Origin: Phlyctochytrium arcticum
Taxonomy: Eukaryota; Chytridiomycota; Chytridiomycetes; Chytridiales; Chytridiaceae
Reading direction: 5' to 3'
Assembly: GCA_025602905.1 (NCBI GenBank)
Contig: JAHLKI010000019.1
Coordinates: forward strand, 62,001-126,000
DNA: 64,000 bases
Part shown: in pieces, positions 10,752-21,742 of the stretch
How positions within the stretch are numbered: position 1 is the first letter of the stretch
Layout of the letters: every line of letters starts with the position of its first letter
Notes under the pieces: model-generated
Databases searched by the model: none
Told to the model about the DNA's origin: nothing
What the model saw: only the letters and a program-made list of their open reading frames with translations
Position numbers and translations under genes: made by a program

Positions 10752-11806
10752 CTACCAGAAATAATTATTCCTGGCAGATCTAAAGTCGTGCCTCACCAGT
10801 TCTTCCCGGAACGACTCTACGCTGAAGAATGCGACATTCCCCAGCATGATGCCTCCTGCGGCAACGTCAAAGTCTCGGTAGCCAGTTGTTCGCAAGAATT
10901 CGTTGATAGCGTCACTCCATGCTCCGGGTCCGGTCCTAAAGGCCATCCGCAACCGTCGATCCTCATGCGGATATGGCGCAACACATTCCCGTAGCATATT
11001 TTCGCGGACAATCTCAACGGTGCGGCGGAGTATGGGATGTCCAGGACGCCCCGCCATGAGCCATGTTTGGAACTGATTGTACCCTGTCAGCAGCCATTTT
11101 TCTCGCCCTTGTTCCGAACATTGCCCTTCGACAGATGCAACAAGCCCAGCTGTTTTCGGCCAAGACCAGGTTGAAATTGGATCGTTGCAGTATGTGTCTT
11201 GATCTCTACAAACTTTTATCAGCACCTTGGCATGAGCGTGGTCTAATGAAGCATACGTACACGAAGATTCCACCATACGTAAATAAGACCAGATATCGCC
11301 ACAGATCTGATCTTTCCGTCAAGGTTCGTAAGGCGAGCATATAGGGAAGAATGTCCGGATATACGTCGGTGACAAAGTTGATCATGTCCACTTCGTCCCA
11401 GACGACATGTACCCAATCAGGGTTCTTGGTTCTCCAGCTTTTCCCAATATCCAGTTTATTCTTGACTTTGACGCTTTGGTGAATCAGATTTGGAACTGCG
11501 AAACCTGCCTGCAGGTACTCCGCTTCTGTAGATAGCCAATCGCTCTCAGTGTGTGCCGAATAAATCGTTCCATAAAGAGCTGGGGTTGGTGGTTTTTCTG
11601 GTAAAGGTATGTAGGGAGCAGATCGTAAGGAACATATTTGGTCGGGTTGCCGCCATGCAAATCTTTCGAAATTCACTAGGAACACAAATATAATCAGGAA
11701 GGTAAAGAGAATCTGGCAGACTGCCGTTAGCGATTAGGTCGACATCTAACCCGACTTGAATTGATACCTTTCGTTTTTTTAGCGGCTGTCTGATAATAGA
11801 AACCAT
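10752..11806 (-). CDS. GT32 (Och1/DXD-type) glycosyltransferase A
   Basis: Three exons on the complement, 11768-11806, 11261-11712 and 10752-11205 (introns of 55 bp each), give 314 aa. The N-terminus is a short cytosolic LKKRK stretch, then a strong TM anchor (ILFTFLIIFVFLVNF), so a type II Golgi protein. Family signatures: PNLIHQSVKVK near residue 85, NPDWVHVVWDE, RSDLWRYLVLFTYGGIFV, and across the second intron the DXD-type metal/nucleotide-sugar motif as VDQDTYCNDP. The usual form is Y-A-D-I-D. The C-terminus lacks the long HxxxxSW ending of many members, and a further exon cannot be excluded. It is convergent to nothing, but divergent from the dehydratase gene 1 kb away. Confidence 0.85.
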
Positions 11807-12823
11807 ACTGGACAAGGGGGTATAGGTTGGACGGAGTTTGAGCGGAACAATTGTCTATTTCACGAATCTCAATCCAGCGGCGCCGACGCGTCGGCTGTGT
11901 CAGCATCGGAGTTCACCGGAACAGCGTAATGACAACTCCCGGGAATAGCCGTTGCCGACGCTGGCCAACACTTCTCAATCTCAGCAAAGACCTGGCAAAG
12001 ACCACTAACGAGAACCTCCTCCAGAACCAGCTCCAGGTGGCAATTGCAAGTCGGAGTTTGCATGTTCTGATTTCAGTAGAGTCGCTGCTGCGCCGGCTCC
12101 AACGTCAGCTTGGCACATCTGCCAAAAACCTTGCTCGCTCCGGCTCGAGCGTGACGTTTCAATCATAGACAATGATCTCTCAAATAAAGAGCATAAATGA
12201 AGAAATTGCCTAACAAACAGAGCATCGTTCACTGGGCCCGCTTGCAAGTTGCATCAAACGTACTTTGTCCTTCCAAAGGCTTGGTTGGGCCCTGGGTAAG
12301 GCCCTTGATGCTGCCAGTCCTTGCTCGAGTGTTGATTTTGTCGCTTTGTAGCACTCTGAGATTTAGTCGCTAATGAAGACTACTGTATACGTGTAGAAAT
12401 CTTCTCAATTGCTACTGGCTATAAAATGCAGGAGCTCTCCTATAGTTTCGCCAAGCTGGCGGTTAGATTGCCCTTTTGTTTATAATCGCAAAGTCAAAAG
12501 TCGCTGCGCGTCTACTCGCGTCTACGCGTCGAACGCGTCGAATTCGAAACTTTGATGGGCGGGCTCGCTTTTAGATAAAGCACTGTTCTCCCTTCACCCT
12601 GTTCCAGTTGTTTGCTGACTCCCACCGCGCGGCAAATACAGTCCAGTCCCCTAAACTCATACGGTTCTCCGATCACATCCCTGGAAACCTGAAAGATCTG
12701 TGCCGGTCGCGAATAACGTGCATATCGCGCCAGCTTTAAAAGTGCGACGGAGCACTTGCTTCCCCCCCTCCCCTCCACCCACCATCCAAACACCGGTAAA
12801 ACCAACTTTTGATCAGCCTCAAG
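11807..12823. promoter_or_regulatory. Divergent intergenic region, GT32-A / dehydratase
   Basis: 1 kb between two divergently transcribed sugar genes, with no gene seen. At 12505-12545 there are several GCGTC/ACGCGT direct repeats (MluI-box-like), about 280 bp upstream of the dehydratase start. A CT-rich tract (ccccccctcccctcc-like, near 12763) lies just upstream of that start. Confidence 0.45.
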
Positions 12824-14130
12824 ATGTCTTTACCGCATACAAACCCCTCGGACCCGCAAATCAACTCTCGCATCGCCAACGATGTGGGCACGCGACAATT
12901 TGAGCCCAGCAAAAACATCAAGAATATCTTAGTAACGGGAGGCGCTGGCTTCATGTACGTGAACGCATCATATGGCCTCAAGCTCATTCAAGGACTAACT
13001 TAGATTCCTCTAGCGCATCTTACATTGTGCGCAAGCTTGTCCTTCTGTATCCCGAATACAACATTTTCAACTATGACAAGCTTGACTACTGCGCGTCTAT
13101 CAACAACTTGTCAACGGTCCAGGATAAGCCCAACTACTTCTTCATCAAAGGCGATATCACCGTCAAGGACATGGTCAACTTTGTGATTGGGGAGAAAAAG
13201 ATTGATACCATTTTGCATTTTGCGGCGCAGACACACGTTGGTGAGTTTACCCAGGTTACGCGTTACGAACTACAGAATACGCGCTAATCGTATCATAGAC
13301 AACTCATTTGGTAACTCCGCCGAGTTTACACTCAACAACATCATGGGCACACACGTACTTCTCGAGGCGGCGCGCGTGAACAACGTCAAGCGTTTCATCC
13401 ATATCTCTACAGATGAGGTCTACGGCGAAGTGGAGCATGGCGGAGTAAGTATCTGCAGGGTCAGTGTTTCGCATAAACCGCGACTTATTCATTATACTCT
13501 TTGCAGGATGATCTTCGTGAGGATGCTCTTCTTGCTCCAACCAACCCTTATTCGGCAACAAAGGCCGCCGCCGAAATGCTCGTTGGCGCCTACCAAAAAT
13601 CATTCAACCTTCCCACCATTATCACCCGTTCCAACAACGTTTACGGCCCGTATCAATACCCAGAGAAAATCATTCCCAAGTTCGTCACATTGCTTTCCGA
13701 AGGCAAGAAGGTGTTTCTTCACGGGGACGGCTCCAACACCCGCCGCTTCATTTACGGTTCTGATGTTGCCGACGCCATCGAGATTATCTTGCACAAGGGC
13801 GAAATTGGCGAAACATACAACATTGGAACGTCTGACGAAATTTCCAATCTTGAACTTACCCGCTACTTGCTCAAGAAGATGTCGCTCTCAGAAAAGGCTT
13901 CTCAACTCATCGAGTTTGTAGTGGACCGACCCTTCAACGACATGCGCTACGCCATCGACAGTACCAAGCTCGAGCAACTGGGGTGGTCACCCAAGGTCAA
14001 GTTCGACGACGGCATCGAGCGGACTATCAAGTGGTACACTGCATACTCGCGCCAGTGGTGGAGCGACATTTCGGGTGCTCTGGTTGCCCATCCTTTCAAA
14101 AGTGGGGGTCAACAGGAATTGGTCATCTAG
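12824..14130 (+). CDS. dTDP/UDP-glucose 4,6-dehydratase (RmlB/RHM-type)
   Basis: Four exons, 12824-12954, 13014-13240, 13299-13444 and 13507-14130, give 375 aa, the size of single-domain family members. It oxidises C4 and eliminates water from NDP-glucose to give NDP-4-keto-6-deoxyglucose, the first committed step to rhamnose and other 6-deoxy sugars. Signatures: NAD-binding GGAGFIA (spliced across intron 1), DKLDYCAS, HFAAQTHVDNSF (spliced), the catalytic STDEVYG, the PYSATKAAAE Tyr-X3-Lys pair, and RSNNVYGPYQYPEK. No epimerase/reductase domain is fused, so a partner is needed for rhamnose. NDP specificity (dTDP or UDP) cannot be read from sequence. Two GT32 genes flank it. Confidence 0.93.
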
Positions 14131-14475
14131 ATTAGGAAATGATGATATGCTTTTCTCGAGTTTTTGTAATATATTGCCACATCAAAGTTTGAGAATTGGT
14201 CGAATAAATATGCCCCCATTGACGTATTACTATCCACATTTTGATGTTTCTGCGAGCCCAAATCATGAGGAAGAGGATTCGAAAAGAGGTCTTCACAAAT
14301 CACGACGTTCAAGACCCAGTCATCGGATAAACCTTCTTCTTTACGCATTCGCGGGATCACACATTAAAGGTGTTAATTAAACTATTCATCGGTTGGTTGT
14401 ATATTACAAGATTTACAGATGGTTGTGGCGGCTGATTTATTACTTTCTATGGTATTTTTTGCGTTGTGGGTCCCT
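14131..14475. other. Convergent 3' intergenic region
   Basis: 345 bp between the 3' ends of the dehydratase and GT32-B genes. No coding signal. Confidence 0.5.
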
Positions 14476-15442
14476 TTAAATATGGGCGGTAACAGTGTTC
14501 TCCTCTGATTCTTCTGGATATCCAACTTTGTCATCCCACGGCCCGTCCCATGAGTGACTCCAATATGTAACAGTAAAAGCTTTCCTGCGTTTTACCAATT
14601 GCTTTCGACACAGTTTCTCGTTGAAGGCTTTTGACCGTGCCCAACAGTCTACGTTTTTGATGTCTTGCCCGGACTCAAAGTGGTGCCAGTCCATTGGATA
14701 TATGACACCCGGCTCCAGCTGTATTACAGGATCAGAATCACTGATGTCCTGGCGATATTTGTCGAAAGCCATCTTCAATGCTATTGGGCCGGTCATCTCT
14801 TCTGGTATTTTGAGCACTTCGGTGTTGTTCATGTTCCGAGAGTACCGATCTATTATGTAATGGACGACATGCATCCACAAAGAATGTCCGGGGGTACTCG
14901 CCATCCAAGCATTGGGAATGTTTTGCACGAATTCGTAGTCTCTTGACATCAGCCCTAGAAGCGCAACGGGCCGGTCGCCCTTCAAATCGCTCGGTATATG
15001 CTTCCAAAATAGCTCGTCCATGGGCCGAAGAGCTTCAACATCCAGATCGGCATAAACACCACCATAGCGGTGTAAATAAAAGTAACGGGCCATGTCCGCG
15101 CGCTGAATGTTTTCGGGGAGGCCGTCATAAGTCTCCAGTGCGAAGGGATAATGGTCTTTGACCAACTTGCGGTTCATCTCGTCAGTCCAAAGTATTCGGG
15201 TATATGTCGGGTTGACCCGTGTCCAAGAGCTCGCCCATTCTCGAAAGAGCTAGAGGATTGTTCAGAACGGAGTATTGTTGTTGCAGGATTGCTTAATTTA
15301 CCAAAGGTATCTTTCGAGTCTTCCAGCTGTGATGTATAATGCGAGGCAACGGAGATGGAGGATAACTTCTCGGAGAAAAGTTTATGGAGCTTATAACAAG
15401 AACAGCAAGGACAATGCAACCCAGCAGTTGGGGTATCCGCAT
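14476..15442 (-). CDS. GT32 (DXD-type) glycosyltransferase B
   Basis: Two exons on the complement, 15302-15442 and 14476-15249 (intron 52 bp), give 304 aa. The start at 15442 places an N-terminal signal anchor first (MRIPQLLGCIVLAVLVISS). An in-frame ATG at 15520 would add 26 residues. Then come PRIIHHSWKT, a Trp-rich stretch ending in ILWTDEMNRKL, IQRADMARYFYLHRYGG and the DXD motif YADLDVE, all typical of GT32 sugar transferases, followed by PVIQLEPGVIYP and HSWDGPWDD near the C-terminus. A Golgi type II enzyme is inferred; donor and acceptor are unknown. It is convergent to the dehydratase gene. Confidence 0.88.
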
Positions 15443-16426
15443 CAGAACCCTGGGCGGCTGGAAGAGTAAAAGCCTTGGGGTGTAGCGGCCACGTATGGAT
15501 GCCCAGGTTGTGGTCCACATTAGTTTTGTTGACCCGACGCGGCATCGCAGACAAACAAAATCAACGCGTCAGGTCAAAAGACGCGTCCTGATGTCCGATT
15601 TACGTGATGATCGACCCTTGGTTGACCTACTTTACATCGGCATTTGATGCGCTTGTTCATCATTTTATAGATCTACTCGCTCGGGATACCCAGAATTCGG
15701 GCTCACCATGTTCCGTGGTCATTCCTTTCCCAACCAAGGCATTTTCTATCATATTTCGGATGCAACTCCTGCAGAACGGCGTATACTGCGTTGCGTCAGC
15801 CGGGTATTCGGACTTCCAGCCCCGCCAGCCTGTTTGGACAAGATAACATCTACTTAACATACACGATAACATTCAAGCTTCTTGCAATGTATGTCAGGAA
15901 CCCAGTCTGGAACGTACGAAGAGCTGCTGAGCAGCGATGACTAAGGGAATGAACTACTCCATAGAAAAATTGTTTTCGGTTGCTCATGGACAGACTTGAC
16001 TTCGTATGTTTGTCATTCTCGAATCGAATTTGAGTTCTGCCAAAAGTGAAAAGTATATAATCATTTTGTACGGTTGAAGATGTCCGCCGCTGTGCACGAG
16101 TCAAAATATTCACTTCCGACATGTCTTCAACTCCAATGTTTATTCCATGCTCTGGCTGATAGAATCAGAAACAGCAGTATAATGCAAGTTACCCATTTGA
16201 ATGATGGCAGATCTGTACTGTGAGTATCTTGGATCTGATGTGGGATAATTCCGGTGATGCTGACATGATTGTTTAAGGGTCATTTAAGCTTTTACCTTAG
16301 AATCTTCCTTGCATTGGTCTTGACAAAATCTGTATTTGCACTTTGCGGATTTTACACAGAGTCTTGTCGGTGCAGAAATTGTAGTGCAATCCACTCAATT
16401 CACATAGCAGCAACCTCTTGCTTGAT
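15443..16426. promoter_or_regulatory. Intergenic, GT32-B promoter with ACGCGT/GGTCAA motifs
   Basis: Nearly 1 kb between divergent genes. 15561-15590 contains acgcgtc, aggtcaaaag, acgcgtc, followed by gttgacc at 15621. The same pairing of GTCAA and GACGCG occurs upstream of CHK1 and SCYL3-like. No gene was found in 15604-16122, where only short open stretches exist. Confidence 0.4.
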
Positions 16427-17470
16427 ATGGCCGCCCAGGCAGGCGGTCATGGTGAAATGGGAGAGGAAGGAGAAACTCAGGAAAATTTGGTAGCCAAATT
16501 TCAAATTCTTGCAGCGGAGGGAGATTTGCTTGCCCAGCGAGGAGCTTGGGGGCCCGCCGTTGAAGCTTACTCGCGGGCACTCATTATTCGCCCAGCAGAC
16601 AAACATTGCCTAGTATCCCGGTCTCGATGTCACATCCACGCTGGAAATGGGATACCAGCGCTTGCGGATGCCGAAGAAGCGTTGAAGCACGATGCAGACT
16701 TCTTTAAAGGAATATACCAAAAGGCGGAGGCTCTGTATGCAATCGGCGATTTTGAAACAGCATTAGTCTTTTACCATCGCGGAAACCGTTTGCGACCAGA
16801 ATTGGATGAGTTCCGAACGGGAATACAAAAAGCACGGGAAGCGATCGAAAACGGAATTGGAAACCCCAAAGAGACAAGAATTCAAGTTCCACAAAAGTTG
16901 CGCAAACAATTGGCTGCAGCTGCTGCTGTAGAGGCTGAAGCAGCGGCGGACCCATCTACGAGAAAGGCTGGTGGGGCGCGTGGAGCAGAGACAGGGCGGA
17001 AAGGGATTGCATTCGCATCGCAGTCATCGTCTCAGGAACAGAAGCAGTCTCTAAATCCATCACTGGAAAGCAAATTACTGGGTGAATTGTATGAGGATAA
17101 GATGTACCTGGAGGAACTGTTGTCCGACAAAGATTTTATCGAATGCCCAGATGACCAAGTGATATCCCTTGTGACCGATGGGATTCGGTATCTCCAGTCT
17201 CGTATTGACTTTTGGCGACAGCAAAATCCGCTATACTCGCGTCCAAAGGAAAAGCGTATCAAACCTAGAATGGAACGAGGTGGATTAAAGCCGAGAACCC
17301 ATGCAGCTGCTCCATCATCACATTCCGACGGCAACAATGCTAGGAAAGGAGACCGAGAACCCAGAAAGACGAAAGCAGAGTCTTCCACTGTGGACGCAAT
17401 GGGTGGCAAGATGGACAAGACTAGAAACATGACAGCGTCATCAAGGCAGCAAGTTTTAGAAGTTGCTTAG
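16427..17470 (+). CDS. ODAD4: Outer dynein arm docking complex subunit ODAD4/TTC25
   Basis: Intronless, 347 aa. Three TPR-type repeats at about 20-130 include RPADKHCLVSRSRCHI, KGIYQKAEALYAIGDFE and ALVFYHRGNRLRPELDEF, a near-diagnostic TTC25 signature. After a charged linker, LLGELYEDKMYLEELL (about 215) and FWRQQNPLYSR (about 265) match the conserved C-terminal part. In animals and algae it helps attach outer dynein arms to axonemal doublets. Its presence implies flagellated cells. It is shorter than the vertebrate protein because the C-terminal tail is reduced. The ATG at 16427 was chosen; nothing upstream is conserved. The 3' end faces CHK1, 164 bp away. Confidence 0.92.
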   Translation: MAAQAGGHGEMGEEGETQENLVAKFQILAAEGDLLAQRGAWGPAVEAYSRALIIRPADKHCLVSRSRCHIHAGNGIPALADAEEALKHDADFFKGIYQKAEALYAIGDFETALVFYHRGNRLRPELDEFRTGIQKAREAIENGIGNPKETRIQVPQKLRKQLAAAAAVEAEAAADPSTRKAGGARGAETGRKGIAFASQSSSQEQKQSLNPSLESKLLGELYEDKMYLEELLSDKDFIECPDDQVISLVTDGIRYLQSRIDFWRQQNPLYSRPKEKRIKPRMERGGLKPRTHAAAPSSHSDGNNARKGDREPRKTKAESSTVDAMGGKMDKTRNMTASSRQQVLEVA

Positions 17471-17634
17471 AATCAGATGTATATTGTAGTAAATGTCTTT
17501 CCCGAATGTCACTTGCGAATTTGCTCGCTTCGATTTTTACTTGTTTGGAATGTTTGGTGGTGTTGCGTACGGTATTTTGCATGGCATTGGCCAATGCGAG
17601 GATGTCGAGACGTGTTGACGCCTCCTGAAATAAT

Positions 17635-19269
17635 TTAGCTCACAGCCAAGCCCTTTACGGCAGCAAAGATAGCCTTATAGAATCTTTTAAACTCCAGAGG
17701 ATCTCCCTGTATTGACATGAGTAATCTACATGAAAAACTCGTTAGACTCAATGGTATACCTTGCTTTTACGGAAAACAACTAGGTGCAAATCAGATCCAG
17801 CTGGTTGACTATTAATTTCCCCATGTAAAGGACACTTTCTTTTGTCGACAGTCGTGAAGAGAATCTGACACAATCTGGTAAGCAGTCTGTAAACACAGAT
17901 AAACAAGTGGTTGACTAACTTTTCGCGAAACGGGGTGCATCTTGTGAGGTACAAGGAACGTCTGCAGGACCTGTGTGATCTTTTCGCAAATAGTATCCCT
18001 AGACGCTCTGCTGTAGAAGCGAGTCATACGATCCGAAGGAAAGACGTCCAAAAACCCGCCAGTATCATGTTGCGTCTAATTGTTGAAGATTAGGCTTGGT
18101 AGAGTGCGTTGTTCATCAAAATGACATACATATTGCGTTTGAGTGGCGTTATCAAAATCGATTCGATTGGGTTGAGAGAAAGACATGTAGTTTGATCGGT
18201 CATCGAACATCAGACCACCCGTCAGGTAAGCGTCGGAGCGCATGTCGGCAGGTTGGGAATATGAAATCAATGGATAACTATCTGCCAACTCTTCGGTTCC
18301 AGGAGGCGTAGCGGCGATAGTTGACATCATGCGCACGGCCAGCTTGGCAGGGTCGTTACATTTGCCATCTGTCAATAATGAGTTTTCTTGGTTCACCCAA
18401 GGGTTGTCCCGAATCGCGTCGAGCGAATACCGCATTTCGGCGTTTTCCTGGAGCAGTCCCCTTATCAATGATAGCACGTCTGCCGAGAATTCGCACCATG
18501 GGGCATATGGAAGGCCTTTTGCGTAGTGGCTTTGGTAGTATACAAACTCCTCATCGTGTTTAGTGGGCTCCGCCCAGGGTGTATTACCCGTAAGGAGCAC
18601 GTACAGAATGATACCCAGAGCCCAAATATCGACCGCATCCCCATGATAGCTCATCAAATGGATTTCTGGTGCGACATATGGTGGAGTGCCACAGGGGGTA
18701 GTGAGGATCCGTTTGCTCCCTTTGTGCTTGAAGACAGTGGCAAGACCAAAATCACTAATTTTCAGATTTCCAAATTGATCCAATAACAAGTTTTCAGGTT
18801 TCAGATCACGGTGAGTGATTCCTCTGCTGTGCAGATACTCAACGCCAGCAAGCAACTGAACAAAGTACATATGTGCCAATTCTTCTTCCACTCCTATGTC
18901 AGGCTCGATCCGATCAAATAACTCCCCAGCCGCAGCGAACTCCATAATCAGATAGACGTATCCATCGTCTTCCGCCGCGCTTATTAAGGCAATAATGTTC
19001 TCATGGGTGACCGCTGAGTGAATCTTGATCTCCTTATGTAAAGTCTGCAATTCCTTTGCTCCATCCACGCCTTTCCTCTTTTGCACTATCTTTACCGCCA
19101 CAGGCTGCTTGGTCTTCCTGTGGTACGCAACCTTTACCCTGGAGCGGCAATCAGATCGTTGTATTTCCAAGTGTTACTCGTCTTGGACATACTTGCCATG
19201 TGCGCCTTCCCCAACAGTTTCGGCCAATTCATATTCGAGAACCAAGCGAGGCTGAGACCCACGCAGCAT
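17635..19269 (-). CDS. CHK1: Checkpoint kinase CHK1
   Basis: Five exons on the complement, 19193-19269, 18130-19138, 17920-18075, 17760-17864 and 17635-17706, give 472 aa, close to the usual length. It is a Ser/Thr kinase that halts the cell cycle after DNA damage or replication stress. Kinase domain: glycine loop VGEGAHGK (across intron 1), Lys in [27 protein letters not shown] and CGTPPYVAPE. An SQ/TQ-containing linker follows (SYSQPA, FSQPN, TQHD). The last three exons encode the KA1 regulatory domain, ending RKSK|GDPLEFKRFYKA, a strong match to the CHK1 C-terminus. It shares a 247-bp divergent promoter with the S1/P1 nuclease gene. Confidence 0.95.
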
Positions 19270-19516
19270 ACTCAAACAGAACTGCCTCTTCCCGACCACT
19301 CTCTCCCAAGCTTCCTAATTCCTTCTTCCAGTCAACTAAGATGGATGTAAGGGTTCTTCGACGGAGATTTCATGTTCAAGTCTTCAAGAACGTTTCCCAC
19401 GTGACGTTCTGCAAGGAGTGTCATCAGGTCAAAGACTCAAAGTCGACGCGCAAACAAACGTCGACCTCTGCGTTGACCTCAAAATACTGGAAAAGTCTTC
19501 TTACAATTCTTGAGGA
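19270..19516. promoter_or_regulatory. Divergent promoter, CHK1 / S1-P1 nuclease
   Basis: 247 bp between the two start codons. Contains cacgtgacgt (CRE/E-box-like) at about 19399, then ggtcaaag, gtcgacgcg, cgtcgacc and cgttgacctc within 19427-19480. This dense GTCAA/GACGCG cluster recurs at other promoters in the window. Confidence 0.5.
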
Positions 19517-20731
19517 ATGCAAATCAATCTTTACTTCATTATATTGGCCTGTTTCTTATTCACCAACCAGGTGCTTGCTTATGGAAGAGTTGGTGAGTAT
19601 GTGCCGTGAATATCATAGATCAGGTCTGACCATCTCAATAGGACATTGGTTGACGGGTTGGGTTGCTCAACATTATTTGACCCCAGAAGCCATCGACTAT
19701 GTTCATGAATTACTACCAGCACAAAATGGAAGTCTAGCCGAAGCATGTCTCTGGGCAGACGGTTCGTGGTTGCCATCCATGCGTAAACAAACAATCTCAA
19801 ATGTAACATTTGCTCATTCAGAAATCAAACGAGGGGGGGCGTATCGATGGGCCAACAAGTTACATTATGTGAACCCGCCCGAAGAATGTAACCCAGCCCT
19901 TCCAAAATGCGATATTTGCATCCTTTCGGCGGTTCATAACTACACACGGCAACTCTTGGACCCTGGCTTATCGCGGGGAAGACATGAAGAGGCTTTGAAG
20001 TTTTTGGTACATTTTGTGGGAGATATACATCAGCCCTTGCATGCTTCCGGCCGTGCTGAGGGCGGTACCAAAGCTACGGTAGTGTTTGATGGACGGAATA
20101 CCAGTATCCATGAGGTTTGGGACTACATTATGCTCGAGGTAGGTGCAGCACAAGGCTATGTTTATGCTTTTGTACTCAAACAGGAGATGAGTAGAAGCGA
20201 ATCAAGCAAAAGTTTCGTGGGTCCCGGCAGTTGTATGGTACCTATCTTCTAGCAGAGCTCGCCACAACCTGGGCTCCCCATTTCCCTAGTTGGGCCAAAT
20301 GCGATGCGCGGGGGAACCGCCCGACGTGCTCAAGCTCTATACCAGTCTGCCCCGAAGATTGGGCAAGTTATGCCTCTATGGTCTCCTGTAATTCTGTTTG
20401 GCCGCCATACGACAATGATGCCCCAAATCACAGAACCGATCTTGGCAGGGCTTACTTTGAGAATGTCAAGGATGAGGTTGAATTGGGGGTTATGCAGGCT
20501 GGAGTTAGGATGGCATGGGTAGTGAATGCGCTGGCTAAAGAGCATGCAAGGCGATCCTTGAAGAAAGGCTCGGACTCCACGTGCGACGCTTCAGATTATT
20601 CATCGCCACAGGCTCCTCGACTATCAATAGAGACTGGTGCTTTGCAAGACTGGAGGTCGAACCTGGATCACTTTCGAAAGGCAGCCTGGAAGAGAGTCAA
20701 GTCTGTCAAGCAAATAATCCTGCTCGGCTAA
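19517..20731 (+). CDS. Secreted S1/P1-type zinc nuclease
   Basis: Three exons, 19517-19592, 19642-20138 and 20231-20731, give 357 aa. It is a secreted single-strand-specific endonuclease with 3'-nucleotidase activity and a trinuclear zinc site. A signal peptide (MQINLYFIILACFLFTN, cleavage near VLA) leads to YGRVGHWLTGW. In P1 nuclease the mature N-terminus is Trp and its backbone binds zinc; here Tyr stands there. Zinc-ligand motifs: ACLWADGSW, KLHYVN, FLVHFVGDIHQPLH and IHEVWDY. Cysteines suit an extracellular protein. The C-terminal 60 residues are charged and unconserved. Intron 2 (92 bp) has an alternative acceptor 46 bp upstream, but only the chosen one stays open. Confidence 0.9.
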
Positions 20732-20950
20732 AGGCTAGTTAGTTCATGTACTTTCTCCTATACCCGATGCAACACTGGCGATATGAACCAGCTTGACCAG
20801 AAATATACCCTCAACAACACGGATTTCCATTGATCGCACACTTTTACGACAGAAGAATAGCATTGCCACCAAAGATCAAGATAGATCACATAAGGACAAT
20901 GCTGAGAATAAATACAAGCAGCCCATTTCTCTCGGGCCATTTGCAGTATT

Positions 20951-21742
20951 TCAAACTACAATACACAATAAATTATTAAAATTGGCATCTGAGACTGGAA
21001 ATCGCATTTTCCAACCCAAGTACCCGGTAGACTTCTCGGATGAATTCGAATCATGTTCCGGGTGATGTCGGCAAGTTGGGACGTGATCCAGCCCTGTACA
21101 TTCACACTTCTGCCCGTCCAGAATTCTACATCTATCCGCTTCGGATTCGTCCTTCTTGGCTGCATCGCAAGCCGCGGCGACACCTGCGCCAGCGGCCCCT
21201 CCCGAGGCGACGGAAGCAGCGGTCAGCCCAGCCGACAGGCCTACAGCCCCGGCACTTTGCAGAGTAGCACACAAACTGCCGGCCGCAACGCTTCCACCAT
21301 AACTACTCATTAACCCGGCGGCGGCGGAGCCGGCGGCAATACCGCCAGTGCCGAACCCTGCGACCGCGATAGCTGCCCCCGCAAGCGCCGGTGCGGCAGC
21401 CATGGGCACAATCACCGTTGAATGTGCCAATCCGAGCCCATCGAGAAAAAGTTCTTGAGTCTTCCGAGCTTCCTCGTGGTGCCCCAAGCCAGCTTCCACC
21501 ACAGAACGTAATTGTGAGACTCTAACACACTGCCGGGAAAAGTCTTCTTGAGTTTGAGCTGCCGCCTCCACGTCTCCACATGCCGCTTGCACGGCAGACT
21601 TGCATTGTGAGAGAACGGGTATGGCCGAGCAAGCGTTGGCAAATTCAATTTGAGTACGTTCTGCTCCCTCCATATCTCCACACGCTGCTTGAACGGCGGA
21701 TTTTAATTGCGCTACGATGGGAAGAACCTCCCACCACCCCAT
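20951..21742 (-). CDS. ISG12 (IFI6/IFI27)-like protein A with three N-terminal repeats
   Basis: Single-exon model, 263 aa. The N-terminus has three copies of a repeat of 30-37 residues (about 7-40, 42-74, 75-104) with core Q-x-K-S-x-V-Q-A-A-C-G-D-x-E-x-A-x-x-T-Q. Then comes a Gly/Ala-rich hydrophobic domain (about 115-190) with AGFGTGGIAAGSAAAGLMSS and GSVAAGSLCATLQSAGAVGL, a strong match to the ISG12/Ifi-6-16 family of small mitochondrial/nuclear-envelope membrane proteins that influence apoptosis in animals. A Cys/His-containing polar tail (CECTGLDHVPTC) follows. Its neighbour at 22429-22983 is a paralogue in tandem. The fungal function is unknown; membrane insertion is inferred. A 3' intron in the tail cannot be excluded. 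Confidence 0.8.
   Translation of the reverse strand: MGWWEVLPIVAQLKSAVQAACGDMEGAERTQIEFANACSAIPVLSQCKSAVQAACGDVEAAAQTQEDFSRQCVRVSQLRSVVEAGLGHHEEARKTQELFLDGLGLAHSTVIVPMAAAPALAGAAIAVAGFGTGGIAAGSAAAGLMSSYGGSVAAGSLCATLQSAGAVGLSAGLTAASVASGGAAGAGVAAACDAAKKDESEADRCRILDGQKCECTGLDHVPTCRHHPEHDSNSSEKSTGYLGWKMRFPVSDANFNNLLCIVV

Noticed and set aside
19056..19516. N-terminal extension of the S1/P1 nuclease frame
   Set aside because: It overlaps CHK1 exons on the other strand and lacks a signal peptide; the spliced start at 19517 supplies one.
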